A stretch of 64,000 bases of DNA from Candidatus Gastranaerophilales bacterium (GTDB taxonomy: Bacteria; Cyanobacteriota; Vampirovibrionia; Gastranaerophilales; Gastranaerophilaceae). The translations under genes were made by a program, and so were the position numbers. Positions 23,919 to 32,544 of the stretch are shown one piece after another. The notes beneath the pieces were generated by a model. The model saw only the letters and a program-made list of their open reading frames with translations, searched no databases and was not told the origin of the DNA. The DNA is taken from contig CALUPY010000001.1 in the NCBI GenBank assembly GCA_944322755.1, positions 62,001 to 126,000 on the forward strand, written 5' to 3'. How positions within the stretch are numbered: the stretch's first letter is position 1; every line of letters starts with the position of its first letter.

Positions 23919-25220
23919 TTAGTTTTCTGTATCTTCCTGACCGATTTTTAAACATAATGCATACAGGAATAAAAATAGAGGCAACACTTGCAGTATAATT
24001 CTATCCAGAGAATATGTCAAAAGCCAGTCCAAATCGTGCGGTGATAGTATATAAGTCATAAAATAACCCAAGCACATTAATATAAATATTACTAAAGACA
24101 GATAAAAAGCTTCTTTATTATTTTTACATAATTTTACACCTTTTATCAGAGGAATAATCAACAGAAAAAGAAGCCAGAATCGTTCTATTAGCATTAAAAC
24201 AAGTGATTTTATTATCATCAGGTAGTTGTGCAAATCAAAAAGATGAGTATATGTTTTAAAAGCAAAAAAGCCTGCTATTAAATCATTCGGGCTGTTGCAC
24301 AAGAATTTGAAGAAAAATATCAGCGCAATAAACGGAAGCGATGCAGCCGCTGTATAAAATAAATTTTTATAACTTTTTTTATACAAAAAATAGACACCTG
24401 TTACCAGCAGAAACACTAAAAAGAACATCAGACCTTCGTTTTTTACCCAGGCAGAAAATCCTGCAAAGACAGTGCCCAAAATAAGAAAGTGAGAATTCTT
24501 CTTTTCAAAATATAGAAATAGCGAAATTATACTTGCAAGAATAAATAATGAAAGCGGAATATCAGCGCACTGAGAGGCACCGTTTACCAGAAAAACAGGT
24601 GTAAGCATAAGAACGGTTGCGAAAAGTTGCGCAATTTTTTTGTTTTGAAAATGTTTGATAGCAAAATAGAGCATATAAACAGCACTAAAAGTAAAAATTA
24701 TGGCAAGGGTTATATTAAAAATGGAATTATCATTTCCTGTATACTGCCATATTCTTGCTGTTGATGAAGGCAAAAAAAGCGGGTAATCATTGTGTGAAAG
24801 AAAATGAGGTTGTAAAAACATATTTTTCCACAGAGATATATCTCTGAACATAAATTCGGCTTTTGTATTCCATATTCTGAAACCATCCCAGCTTCCGAGC
24901 GAGTTGTTTACATAATATTTCAGAAAAATAAGAAGCCCGGTTAAATTTGCAAAGGCAAGTGACAGCGATATTTTTTTTATTTTTATTTCAGGTGGTATTA
25001 TCTTTGTAAAAATAAAAAATGATACAACTACTGCAATGATAAATTCGAAAATTTTGTACACAAGAATATTTTGTATTCCGGTAAGCAAAAATAAAAAATA
25101 AAATACAGAGCATAATCCAAACCCGAGAGGAATGGAAAATAATAATCTGAAAGGCTTTTCCGGATTAGCAAAACCTATAATTAGTGCAATAAATATTGAA
25201 TATAGAAATCCGGAAAACAT
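23919..25220 (-). CDS. Integral membrane glycosyltransferase-like protein (GT39/PMT type)
   Basis: The 433-residue protein has about 10-12 hydrophobic segments and resembles the GT-C superfamily that transfers sugars from lipid-linked donors. The first extracytoplasmic loop contains 'LGSWDGFRIWNTKAEF' and 'HNDYPLFLPSSTARIW', the acidic and PL-type motifs typical of dolichyl-phosphate-mannose or ArnT-like enzymes. 'CADIPLSLFILA' and 'AWVKNEGLMFFL' are further family-like features. It would act in surface polysaccharide, glycolipid or glycoprotein assembly. It starts at the stop of the small partner gene (one-base TAATG overlap), so the two are coupled. The donor and acceptor cannot be predicted. 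Confidence 0.75.
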   Translation of the reverse strand: MFSGFLYSIFIALIIGFANPEKPFRLLFSIPLGFGLCSVFYFLFLLTGIQNILVYKIFEFIIAVVVSFFIFTKIIPPEIKIKKISLSLAFANLTGLLIFLKYYVNNSLGSWDGFRIWNTKAEFMFRDISLWKNMFLQPHFLSHNDYPLFLPSSTARIWQYTGNDNSIFNITLAIIFTFSAVYMLYFAIKHFQNKKIAQLFATVLMLTPVFLVNGASQCADIPLSLFILASIISLFLYFEKKNSHFLILGTVFAGFSAWVKNEGLMFFLVFLLVTGVYFLYKKSYKNLFYTAAASLPFIALIFFFKFLCNSPNDLIAGFFAFKTYTHLFDLHNYLMIIKSLVLMLIERFWLLFLLIIPLIKGVKLCKNNKEAFYLSLVIFILMCLGYFMTYILSPHDLDWLLTYSLDRIILQVLPLFLFLYALCLKIGQEDTEN

Positions 25221-25636
25221 TATTCCATCCTTTCAAAAAGATATGTGCGTTTATCAAATTGTTTTATCATTTTTAAGTTATTCTTTTTAATTATGTTTTT
25301 ATTAAATACCCCGATTACATATTTTTCTTCTGTGTCATTAACAAGAACAGACGGAGCTATTGCGTACTGTAATGTATAAAAATCATCAACAGAACGCTCT
25401 AAATCGAACACTTTTTGTTCTTCGACGTCTGTATAAAACCCGACATACGTCCGGTTTTTAAATAAATCATTATTTTTCAAAACAGGCTGTACTCTGACAT
25501 TAAAAGAGTTGATTTTCTGGTACGGAACAAAAGCCAGCGTAAACGGAACCTGTATAAACAAAGGTACGTATTTTACAGACAGCAAAAAAGCAAGGAACAA
25601 AACAAGTTTTGTGATTGTTCCATCTGATATTTTCAT
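25220..25636 (-). CDS. Small membrane-anchored protein coupled to the glycosyltransferase, unknown function
   Basis: This 138-residue product has one N-terminal transmembrane segment (about residues 9-31, 'TKLVLFLAFLLSVKYVPLFI') and a soluble beta-rich part with 'YVGFYTDVEEQKVFDLERSVDDFY' and 'EEKYVIGVFNKNIIKKN'. No family is recognised. It overlaps coaE by four bases at its start and the glycosyltransferase by one base at its end, so it is likely a dedicated partner of the glycosyltransferase, resembling the soluble extracytoplasmic part of larger GT-C enzymes. That relationship is inferred from position and topology. Confidence 0.55.
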   Translation of the reverse strand: MKISDGTITKLVLFLAFLLSVKYVPLFIQVPFTLAFVPYQKINSFNVRVQPVLKNNDLFKNRTYVGFYTDVEEQKVFDLERSVDDFYTLQYAIAPSVLVNDTEEKYVIGVFNKNIIKKNNLKMIKQFDKRTYLFERME

Positions 25637-26223
25637 GCACCCAGTCTTTCGATTATTTTGTTAATCTGTCTTTCCAGCTCAATCAGGTCGTTATTGTTTT
25701 CAATAATATAGTCAGACATATATCTTTTTTCTTCCTGAGAAACCTGTGAATTTATTCTGTTCATTGCATGTTCAAGGCTATATCCGTTTCTGTTCATCAA
25801 GCGCTGCAGGCGGATTTTTTTGTCTGCGCAAACAAGAACTGTTGTATCAAACATATTCTGCATACCTGTCTCAAACAAAAGAGGAACGGAGGCTACGACT
25901 ATCTCTTTATCCTGATTTTGTTCAAAAAAGTCTTTAATTTTTTGTTCAATCGGAGGATGAAGAATATGTTCCAGTTCTTCAAGTTTTTCAGGGTTTGAAA
26001 AAACTATCTGTCCGATTTTAAATCTGGACAATGTGCCGTTTTCTCTGTATATATCTTCGTCTTTAAATATTTTTTCTATTTGGGAAATTACATTTTCATC
26101 TTTGTCAATCAGTTCATGGCAGACGTCATCAGCATTGATGACCGGTATGCCTTTTTTTTCAAAATAACTTTCAACTATTGATTTTCCTGATGCAATATTA
26201 CCCGTGAGACCTATTCTTAACAT
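25633..26223 (-). CDS. coaE: Dephospho-CoA kinase
   Basis: CoaE phosphorylates the 3' hydroxyl of dephospho-CoA using ATP, the final step of CoA biosynthesis. The 196-residue product has the P-loop 'GLTGNIASGKS' at residues 5-15, 'VINADDVCHELI' (the conserved DAD-like acidic motif), 'PPIEQKIKDFF', 'VASVPLLFETGM' and 'TVLVCADKKIRLQRLMNRNGYSLEHAMNRI', all expected for the family. A strong GGGAGG lies about 12 bases upstream, within the end of cysS. The gene order cysS-coaE-small protein-glycosyltransferase is a continuous minus-strand unit. Confidence 0.97.
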   Translation of the reverse strand: MLRIGLTGNIASGKSIVESYFEKKGIPVINADDVCHELIDKDENVISQIEKIFKDEDIYRENGTLSRFKIGQIVFSNPEKLEELEHILHPPIEQKIKDFFEQNQDKEIVVASVPLLFETGMQNMFDTTVLVCADKKIRLQRLMNRNGYSLEHAMNRINSQVSQEEKRYMSDYIIENNNDLIELERQINKIIERLGA

Positions 26224-26227
26224 AATA

Positions 26228-27667
26228 CTATTTTACCTCCCATTCAGTGGTACCGTTTTTAGTATCTTTTAACACAATATTTATTTTATCCAGTTCATTT
26301 CTTATCTTATCCGCAACAGTCCAGTTTTTTTCTGCTCTTGCTTTGTTTCTTTCTTCAATTATTTTCTGCATAATATCAAGAGCAGGAGCGTTTTTGTCGG
26401 TAATGAAATCAAATTCGTTCACAATAAGGTCTAATTTTTCTTTAAGCTGGTTTTCATCGAGTTCAACTTTTTCAAAATCAAATCCGAGCACCCGTGCAAG
26501 TTTCATTAATGCAGAAATATATTTTTCTGCATTTTCTTTGTCATTCGCGTCTTTTGCTTTGTTTCCTTTTGTTGCAATATCAAACAGAACAGCAAGGGCT
26601 TTTGAGGTGTTGAAATCATCATTCATTGCCGCTTTAAACTGTTCTATTTCTTCACATTGAATATCTTCTTTAAGATTTTCTTTTCCTGTGTAGTTGAGAA
26701 GATTATTTGCCGCATTTTTTAGCCTTTTTACACCTGCAGAAGCAGCTTCCAGTGCTTCGTCATTAAATTCAACAGGCATTCTGTAGTGATTTGTTAATAT
26801 AAAAAATCTGATTGTATTTGCGTCGTAGTTTTCTAAAATGCTGTCTATGGTTTTGAAATTGCCTAAAGATTTTGACATTTTTTCTTTGTTAATTGTGACA
26901 AAACCATTGTGCAGCCAGTATTTTACGAATTGACATCCGTTTGCACATTCAGACTGTGCAATTTCATTTTCGTGGTGCGGGAATATTAAATCAGCACCGC
27001 CGGCATGGATATCAATTTCAGGTGCAAGATGTTTTCTTGCCATGGCTGAGCATTCAATGTGCCATCCGGGTCTTCCTGTTCCCCACGGGCTTTTGTAGCC
27101 GTGTTTTTCGTCTTTTTTCCATAGTGCAAAGTCGAGCACGTCTTCTTTTTTTGTTGATGCTTCAACACGTGCACCAGCTACAAGGTCGTCTATAGGCTGC
27201 TTGCTCAGTGCGCCGTATTTCGGGAATTTTTTTACTCTAAAATATACATCGCCGTCAACCTCGTAAGCAAATCCTTTTTCTATCAGTTTTTTTACGATAG
27301 CTATCATTTCTCCGAGGTTTTTTGTTGCAAAAGGTTCTATATCCGGTTTGAGGTTGTTCAGTTTTTTCATTGATTCAGAAAAAATATCATAGTATTTTTT
27401 TGCAACTTCATCAGGCGTTATACCTTCTTTTTCGGAGCGTGCGAGGATTTTGTCGTCAACGTCTGTAACATTACGGCAGTATTTTACGTCGTATCCCAAA
27501 AATTTTAAATATCTGTATACAACATCCCATGTGATATAACATCTGGCATGTCCTAAGTGCGGGTGGTCATATACAGTCGGTCCGCAGACATACATATTGA
27601 CTTTATTGCCGTTTAGGGGGGTAAATTCTTCAATTTTGTCAGAATAAGTATTAAATAATTTCAACAT
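26228..27667 (-). CDS. cysS: Cysteinyl-tRNA synthetase
   Basis: This class I synthetase charges tRNA-Cys. The 479-residue protein has 'VCGPTVYDHPHLGHARCYI', containing the HIGH-like HLGH and a zinc-ligand Cys. Further zinc ligands lie in 'GWHIECSAMARKHL' and 'DLIFPHHENEIAQSECA', and the KMSKS loop is 'INKEKMSKSLGNF'. Helical C-terminal regions end near 'WTVADKIRNELDKINIVLKDT', as in full-length CysS. The start has GAGG nine bases upstream. A gap of 64 bases separates it from the decarboxylase gene upstream on the same strand. Confidence 0.98.
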   Translation of the reverse strand: MLKLFNTYSDKIEEFTPLNGNKVNMYVCGPTVYDHPHLGHARCYITWDVVYRYLKFLGYDVKYCRNVTDVDDKILARSEKEGITPDEVAKKYYDIFSESMKKLNNLKPDIEPFATKNLGEMIAIVKKLIEKGFAYEVDGDVYFRVKKFPKYGALSKQPIDDLVAGARVEASTKKEDVLDFALWKKDEKHGYKSPWGTGRPGWHIECSAMARKHLAPEIDIHAGGADLIFPHHENEIAQSECANGCQFVKYWLHNGFVTINKEKMSKSLGNFKTIDSILENYDANTIRFFILTNHYRMPVEFNDEALEAASAGVKRLKNAANNLLNYTGKENLKEDIQCEEIEQFKAAMNDDFNTSKALAVLFDIATKGNKAKDANDKENAEKYISALMKLARVLGFDFEKVELDENQLKEKLDLIVNEFDFITDKNAPALDIMQKIIEERNKARAEKNWTVADKIRNELDKINIVLKDTKNGTTEWEVK

Positions 27668-27731
27668 ATAAAAATCCTCTGTTGAAAATATATTACAACA
27701 AAAAGCGAGTTCTTTAAAGACCTATTGTTTA

Positions 27732-29399
27732 TTATTTTATCTGACAGACAAAAGTTTTATCTTGGTTTCTCAGTTTTTTTACGACACGTTTTGTTAAATA
27801 CGGAACATCCATAATTTCCGTAAACACTTCGATATAGCACAACCTGTTTTTTTGTTCCGTTTCGGTTTGTTTTAGTATTTCATCTAAATCGGAATCTGTA
27901 TAAGCCTGAGCACTCCAGTATTCTCCGTTAAAAACAGAGGGAAGTTTTGAGTAATTCCATTTTGCAATGTCATTATATTTATCCATGGGATTATCGGAAA
28001 GAATGCGTTCGATTGTGTAACCGGAATTGTTCAAAACAATGATTATCATTTTCAAATTGTGTCTCATTATTGTGCTCACCTCCTGTGCGGTCAGCTGGTG
28101 TGCACCTTCTCCTGTCAGAAGTACCACACGTCTGGTTTTATCTGCAACAGCCGCACCGAACGCTGCCGGAGTTGCCCAGCCAATTGAACCCCAGAGCACC
28201 TGATTGTTGAGGATACAGTCTTTGGGTAAACTCATTGGTGCTATACCGAATTTTGTCAATCCCGTTTCTGAAAAAATTATGTCTCCGGGCTTGAAAAATT
28301 CCTGTAATCTCGGATAGATATAATCAGCTGTCAGTTTTTTATTATCCGGTTGTTCTGTTTTTTCAAATCCTCTTTTTTCAGTTTCGATAACAATATCCCT
28401 TTTTTCAATTTTTTCGCACAGAACTGCTAAAATATCTTTCATCAGGACATTTTCATATTTTTTATTTTCAATTATTGTATAAGTGCCTTGAATATTTATA
28501 TATTGTGACGGGTCAAATTTTATGTCAAAACTGAATGTGTTCAGGTCGCTGATTATTGTGCCTATTGAAATTACACAGTCAGAGTTGTTTACATATTTGT
28601 AGGCATACAAATTGTCATAGGAGCCGAGATATGTCCCAAGGTACATTTCATTGTCTTCATCAATTAAGCTTTTACCCATAAGCATTGTACACAGGGGAAG
28701 TCCCGATGTATCAGCAAATTTTTTCATTTCATCTGTTGCATTGAATCTTTTTGCTAATACATCGGCGAGAATAACGGGGAAATCGGAGGTTTTTATCAGG
28801 TTTAGAGCATGTTCTGCAGCTTTTGTCAGATTTTTTTGATTGCTGACGGGTTGTTCTATTTCAGGATTGTTTTCTATTTCCATTTTGCAAATATCAACAG
28901 GTATAGCTATGTAAACCGGTTTTTTTTCCCTGACAAAAATTTGCAGCAATCTGTCTATTTCTTTTTTTGCATTTTTGCAGTCCAGAAAAGCTGTTGCTTC
29001 AACTACATTTGCATAAGCTCTTTGAAATGCAAAGTAATCCGGATTGCTGAAATTATGATGAAGCAATGTATTTTGTTCTATATATTTTGTGGCAGGTACT
29101 CCAACTATTTTAAAAACCGGGATGTTTTCTGCGAAACTTCCTGCAACCGCATTAATTGCGCTTAGTTCCCCGACTCCGTATGTGGTAATAAGCGCACCGT
29201 ATCCGTTTATACGTGCGTATCCGTCGGCTGCATATCCTGCATTGAGTTCATTTGTGCAGCCAATCCAGTTTGTATCCGGATTGTTTTCAATTGAACCCAG
29301 TATATTAAAGTTGTAATCACCGGGAAGTCCAAAAAAGTCTTTTATTCCAAGTTTGGAAAGTTCTTGAATCAGGTAATCAGAAACAGTAATTTTGCTCAT
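27732..29399 (-). CDS. TPP-dependent 2-oxoacid decarboxylase (pyruvate / indolepyruvate decarboxylase family)
   Basis: The 555-residue enzyme non-oxidatively decarboxylates a 2-oxoacid to an aldehyde using thiamine pyrophosphate. It shows the catalytic Glu region 'CTNELNAGYAADGYAR', the paired histidines 'TLLHHNFSNPDYF', and the TPP motif 'GEGAHQLTAQEVSTIMRHNL...IVLNNSGYTIER', with GEG instead of GDG as in indolepyruvate and branched-chain decarboxylases. Pyruvate would give acetaldehyde for ethanol fermentation; indolepyruvate or branched-chain acids are alternatives, so no gene name is given. It starts after AAGGA. A 350-base gap with opposing promoters separates it from the ABC permease pair. 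Confidence 0.93.
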   Translation of the reverse strand: MSKITVSDYLIQELSKLGIKDFFGLPGDYNFNILGSIENNPDTNWIGCTNELNAGYAADGYARINGYGALITTYGVGELSAINAVAGSFAENIPVFKIVGVPATKYIEQNTLLHHNFSNPDYFAFQRAYANVVEATAFLDCKNAKKEIDRLLQIFVREKKPVYIAIPVDICKMEIENNPEIEQPVSNQKNLTKAAEHALNLIKTSDFPVILADVLAKRFNATDEMKKFADTSGLPLCTMLMGKSLIDEDNEMYLGTYLGSYDNLYAYKYVNNSDCVISIGTIISDLNTFSFDIKFDPSQYINIQGTYTIIENKKYENVLMKDILAVLCEKIEKRDIVIETEKRGFEKTEQPDNKKLTADYIYPRLQEFFKPGDIIFSETGLTKFGIAPMSLPKDCILNNQVLWGSIGWATPAAFGAAVADKTRRVVLLTGEGAHQLTAQEVSTIMRHNLKMIIIVLNNSGYTIERILSDNPMDKYNDIAKWNYSKLPSVFNGEYWSAQAYTDSDLDEILKQTETEQKNRLCYIEVFTEIMDVPYLTKRVVKKLRNQDKTFVCQIK

Positions 29400-29749
29400 T
29401 GGTTTTTCCTTTTATCAATGTTGTCAGTAGTGTGTATTTTAATGCAGAATTTCATTTTTTTAATCGCTGCACTGTTCATAATTATTACACCCGATTATGA
29501 AGAATTGCAATTTACAAGGAATTTGGCTAAAATTTAAAATTTTTATAATGCATAAAATTTCAAAAAAAATAAAGAGAATTTTTATAAAATAAAAAGAAGT
29601 TTTTATAAATTTATAAAAAAATGAAAGCAGAAACTAATGATTAATCAAAATTGCGCTTTAAAAAATTTGTATTTACAATACTTAACAACGTTACAAATTT
29701 AATACAACAAACTAATTGCAAAACTCAAACTATTTTATAAAATTATAAT
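29400..29749. other. 350-base gene-free, AT-rich region between divergent operons
   Basis: No credible ORF is present. The region must hold the promoter of the 2-oxoacid decarboxylase (minus) and of the peptide-permease pair (plus). On the plus strand, TATAAA at 29736-29741 sits eight bases before the ATG at 29750, with a second TATAAT directly touching that ATG. Short direct repeats of the type TTTTTATAAA occur around 29580-29620. No terminator, tRNA or riboswitch is seen. Confidence 0.4.
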
Positions 29750-30727
29750 ATGTTTAATACACAGTTATTTATTTACATAGTAAAAAGACTTGTACAGGCG
29801 ATACCGCTTTTGTTTCTTGTGTCTGTAATAAGTTTTTTTATAATAAGACTAAGTCCCGTTGATCCTCTGGCGGAGCTTCGTATAAACCCTTCAATTTCTC
29901 AGGAAACTTTGAAAGCGGAAGAAAAACGACTCGGGCTTGATAAACCGTTAATAATTCAATACGGCTTATGGCTTAAAAGTTTTTTAAAAGGGGATCTGGG
30001 TGTTAGTGTGACAGGCGAAAAAGTCAGCGACAAACTTATGGAACGTATTCCCAACACGCTTCTTTTAACGGGTGTGGTGATACTTTTGACGTGGCTTGTC
30101 GGTATACCTCTCGGGATTTATGCAGCACTGAACTGGAAGAAGCCGGTAGACAGAATGATGACTATTTTAACCAGTATAGGTATGGCTGTTCCGTCTTTTT
30201 TCTTTGCGCTTTTACTTTTGATATTTGCTGTAAAAACAGGCTGGTTTCCGACAGGCGGTTTAACCTGCTATGATTTTTCGACGTATTCTCCGCTTCATAA
30301 AGTGCTTGATGTGATGCATCATCTGGTGCTTCCGGTGACTGTTCTTTTTACTCTTTCCCTGTCCGGTTTACAAAGGCAGATGAGGGGAAATCTGCTGGAT
30401 GTTCTGGGGTCGGATTATGTAAAATTTGCACGTGCAAAGGGGTTGAGTGAAAATAAAGTTGTTTATAAACACGCACTCAGAAATGCAATAAATCCTATGG
30501 TGACACTTCTGGGTTTTGAGTTTGCATCTTTGTTGAGCGGTGCAGCACTCACCGAGTATGTTTTTCAGTATCCGGGGCTCGGGCGATTAATACTTGAAGC
30601 AGTTATGAAATCAGACATAAATCTTGTTATGGCATCATTGATGATGGGTACTATAATGCTTATTCTGGGCAATTTGATTGCCGATATTTTACTTAAAATG
30701 GTCGATCCGAGGGTGAGTGTAAATTGA
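29750..30727 (+). CDS. Peptide/nickel ABC transporter permease, DppB/OppB-like
   Basis: The 325-residue protein is an inner-membrane permease of a peptide-type ABC importer. It begins with 'YIVKRLVQAIPLLFLVSVISFFIIRLSPVDPL', the diagnostic DppB start, continues with 'RLGLDKPLIIQYGLWLKSFLKGDLGVS', and carries the EAA-type loop 'VKFARAKGLSENKVVYKHALRNAINPMVT', ending 'LADILLKMVDPRVS'. Six transmembrane helices are visible. The stop overlaps a TTG start of the second permease. No ATPase or binding-protein gene is adjacent, so the partners lie elsewhere. The promoter region may give a very short or absent 5' leader. Confidence 0.95.
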   Translation: MFNTQLFIYIVKRLVQAIPLLFLVSVISFFIIRLSPVDPLAELRINPSISQETLKAEEKRLGLDKPLIIQYGLWLKSFLKGDLGVSVTGEKVSDKLMERIPNTLLLTGVVILLTWLVGIPLGIYAALNWKKPVDRMMTILTSIGMAVPSFFFALLLLIFAVKTGWFPTGGLTCYDFSTYSPLHKVLDVMHHLVLPVTVLFTLSLSGLQRQMRGNLLDVLGSDYVKFARAKGLSENKVVYKHALRNAINPMVTLLGFEFASLLSGAALTEYVFQYPGLGRLILEAVMKSDINLVMASLMMGTIMLILGNLIADILLKMVDPRVSVN

Positions 30728-31809
30728 CAATGCATTACGGAAAAAAAAATAGCATACTAATGCAGATATTCAGAGATAAATATTCTTTGATTGCGCTTGT
30801 TGTTCTTTTACTGTTATATCTTGCCATCCTTTTTGCGGATTTTCTTGCACCTTATTCAAAAGAATTTTCTGACCGTCACAGAGCCTATGCTCCGCCTTCA
30901 AAAGTTTACACAATAGATGAAAACGGCAGGTTTTCACGTCCTTATACATATAATTATGTCAGGTACTTTGATCCAGATGAATTTAAAATTACATATAAAC
31001 AAGACAGGAGCAAAAAGTTTTATCTGAAATTTTTTTCAAAAGGCGAAAAGTACAAATTTCTCGGCTTGATTCCAATGGACAGACATCTGGTGAGTGTAGA
31101 GCCGGAGGGCAGATTGTTCTTGCTTGGCACGGATATTAACGGGCGGGATGTTTTTTCAAGAATTTTGTTTGGCGGTAGAATTTCTTTAACAATCGGATTT
31201 CTTGCATTGTTTATTTCTTTTCCGCTCGGTATGCTGTATGGCGGTGTATCCGGATATTTAGGCGGGATAGTTGATAATATAATGATGAGGATTTCAGAAG
31301 CTATAATGTCGATTCCGAGTTTTTATCTTTTGATTATTCTTGCGGCAATATTGCCTGCTAATATGACGAGCATTCAACGATTTGCGTTGATTGTGGTAAT
31401 TCTTGCAATGATAGGTTGGGCAGGCTTTTCAAGAGTTGTCAGGGGAATGGTTCTTTCAATAAAAAATCAGGAATTTGTTCAGGCGGCAGAGGCACTCGGG
31501 GCATCAAAAAAAAGAATAATAGTAAAACATCTCCTGCCTCAGACGTTGAGTTATGTAATAGTTGCCATGACATTGAGTGTTCCTTCTTATATTCTTTCAG
31601 AATCGGGGTTAAGTTTTTTGGGACTCGGAATACAACAGCCGGATGCAAGCTGGGGAAACATGCTCAAAGAAGCTCAGGAATATGTAAATATTCTATATCG
31701 TCCATGGCTTTTAACCCCGGGATTCTTAATTTTTATTGCAGTCTTATCTTTTAACCTGATTGGTGATACAATAAGAGACATATTAGACCCAAAAAGCAAA
31801 ATGAGATAA
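30724..31809 (+). CDS. Peptide/nickel ABC transporter permease, DppC/OppC-like
   Basis: This is the second permease of the peptide importer. I place the start at TTG 30724, which overlaps the upstream stop and has GAGGGTGAG six bases upstream; the in-frame ATG at 30730 is an alternative. The 361-residue sequence has an unusually long extracytoplasmic region after the first helix (about residues 50-130), with 'APPSKVYTIDENGRFSRPYTYNY', before the membrane core. Core motifs are 'LLGTDINGRDVFSRILFGGRISLTIGF', the EAA loop 'FVQAAEALGASKKRIIVKHLLPQTLSY' and 'ESGLSFLGLGIQQPDASWGNML'. These are diagnostic of OppC/DppC proteins. The insertion suggests a microcin C or peptide transporter subtype. Confidence 0.93.
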   Translation: MTMHYGKKNSILMQIFRDKYSLIALVVLLLLYLAILFADFLAPYSKEFSDRHRAYAPPSKVYTIDENGRFSRPYTYNYVRYFDPDEFKITYKQDRSKKFYLKFFSKGEKYKFLGLIPMDRHLVSVEPEGRLFLLGTDINGRDVFSRILFGGRISLTIGFLALFISFPLGMLYGGVSGYLGGIVDNIMMRISEAIMSIPSFYLLIILAAILPANMTSIQRFALIVVILAMIGWAGFSRVVRGMVLSIKNQEFVQAAEALGASKKRIIVKHLLPQTLSYVIVAMTLSVPSYILSESGLSFLGLGIQQPDASWGNMLKEAQEYVNILYRPWLLTPGFLIFIAVLSFNLIGDTIRDILDPKSKMR

Positions 31810-31827
31810 AATACATAAAAACGGAAA

Positions 31828-32544
31828 ATGGAGAGTATGGAGAATTTTATAACAACCATTCTTTTAGAAAAGAATATGCTGCTTGATATATTGCTTGCAA
31901 TGATTCTTGGATTTGCTATAGGCTTTGAACGTGAACTTACAAACAAATGGGCTGGGCTGAGAACACACATGCTGGTTTGTATGGGGTCTTGTATATTTAC
32001 ACTTCTTTCCATACATGCATTTCCGGTTTTTGCACACAGTCCCCAGGCAGATCCTGCACGTGTAGCCGCACAGGTGCTTACCGGTATAGGTTTTATTGGC
32101 GGCGGTACTGTATTAAAGCATGGTTCTGCAATATACGGTTTGACGACTGCTGCGGCACTGTGGATTACAGCCAGTATCGGTATGGCTTGCGGCTGCGGAT
32201 TTAATAAGCTTGCTATTGTATCCACAATTATCGTTGTAAGTGTGCTTGTGCTAATAAGAATATTTGAAAAACAGTTTATACATAAGGGGTCTAAAATCAT
32301 TAGAAGAATGAGTGTAGCATTCTTTTGCCGTAAAGATTTGATGGATGATGTTTATAAAAAAGTTTTAAAGACCTTTGAATCAATTTATGAAATAAAGCAG
32401 AAAAGTTCGGCTGATTCCGAAGAATTTAAAAAAGTCAGTTTTAAATTGTGCACTCAAACCAAAAATCCTATACAATATATTCATAATGAATTAGAAAAGA
32501 TTGAAGGAATAGAATCGATTTCGATACAAGAGCTATATGAATAA
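31828..32544 (+). CDS. MgtC/SapB-family membrane protein
   Basis: The 238-residue protein carries the MgtC/SapB N-terminal domain. After a short start it shows 'DILLAMILGFAIGFERELTNKWAGLRTHMLVCMGSCIFTLL', the family signature, then 'DPARVAAQVLTGIGFIGGGTVLKHG' and 'GLTTAAALWITASIGMACG', giving four to five helices. The cytosolic C-terminal part (about 160-238) is ACT-like in style ('QYIHNELEKIEGIESISIQEL'), as in full-length members. Members are linked to magnesium homeostasis and, in pathogens, intracellular survival; here the role is unknown. It overlaps the downstream TPR gene by eight bases and lies 18 bases after the permease pair. Confidence 0.93.
   Translation: MESMENFITTILLEKNMLLDILLAMILGFAIGFERELTNKWAGLRTHMLVCMGSCIFTLLSIHAFPVFAHSPQADPARVAAQVLTGIGFIGGGTVLKHGSAIYGLTTAAALWITASIGMACGCGFNKLAIVSTIIVVSVLVLIRIFEKQFIHKGSKIIRRMSVAFFCRKDLMDDVYKKVLKTFESIYEIKQKSSADSEEFKKVSFKLCTQTKNPIQYIHNELEKIEGIESISIQELYE

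Noticed and set aside
31674-32300. 208-residue minus-strand frame
   Set aside because: It lies antisense to oppC-like and mgtC-like genes, both with clear family motifs; the product has no domain-like pattern.
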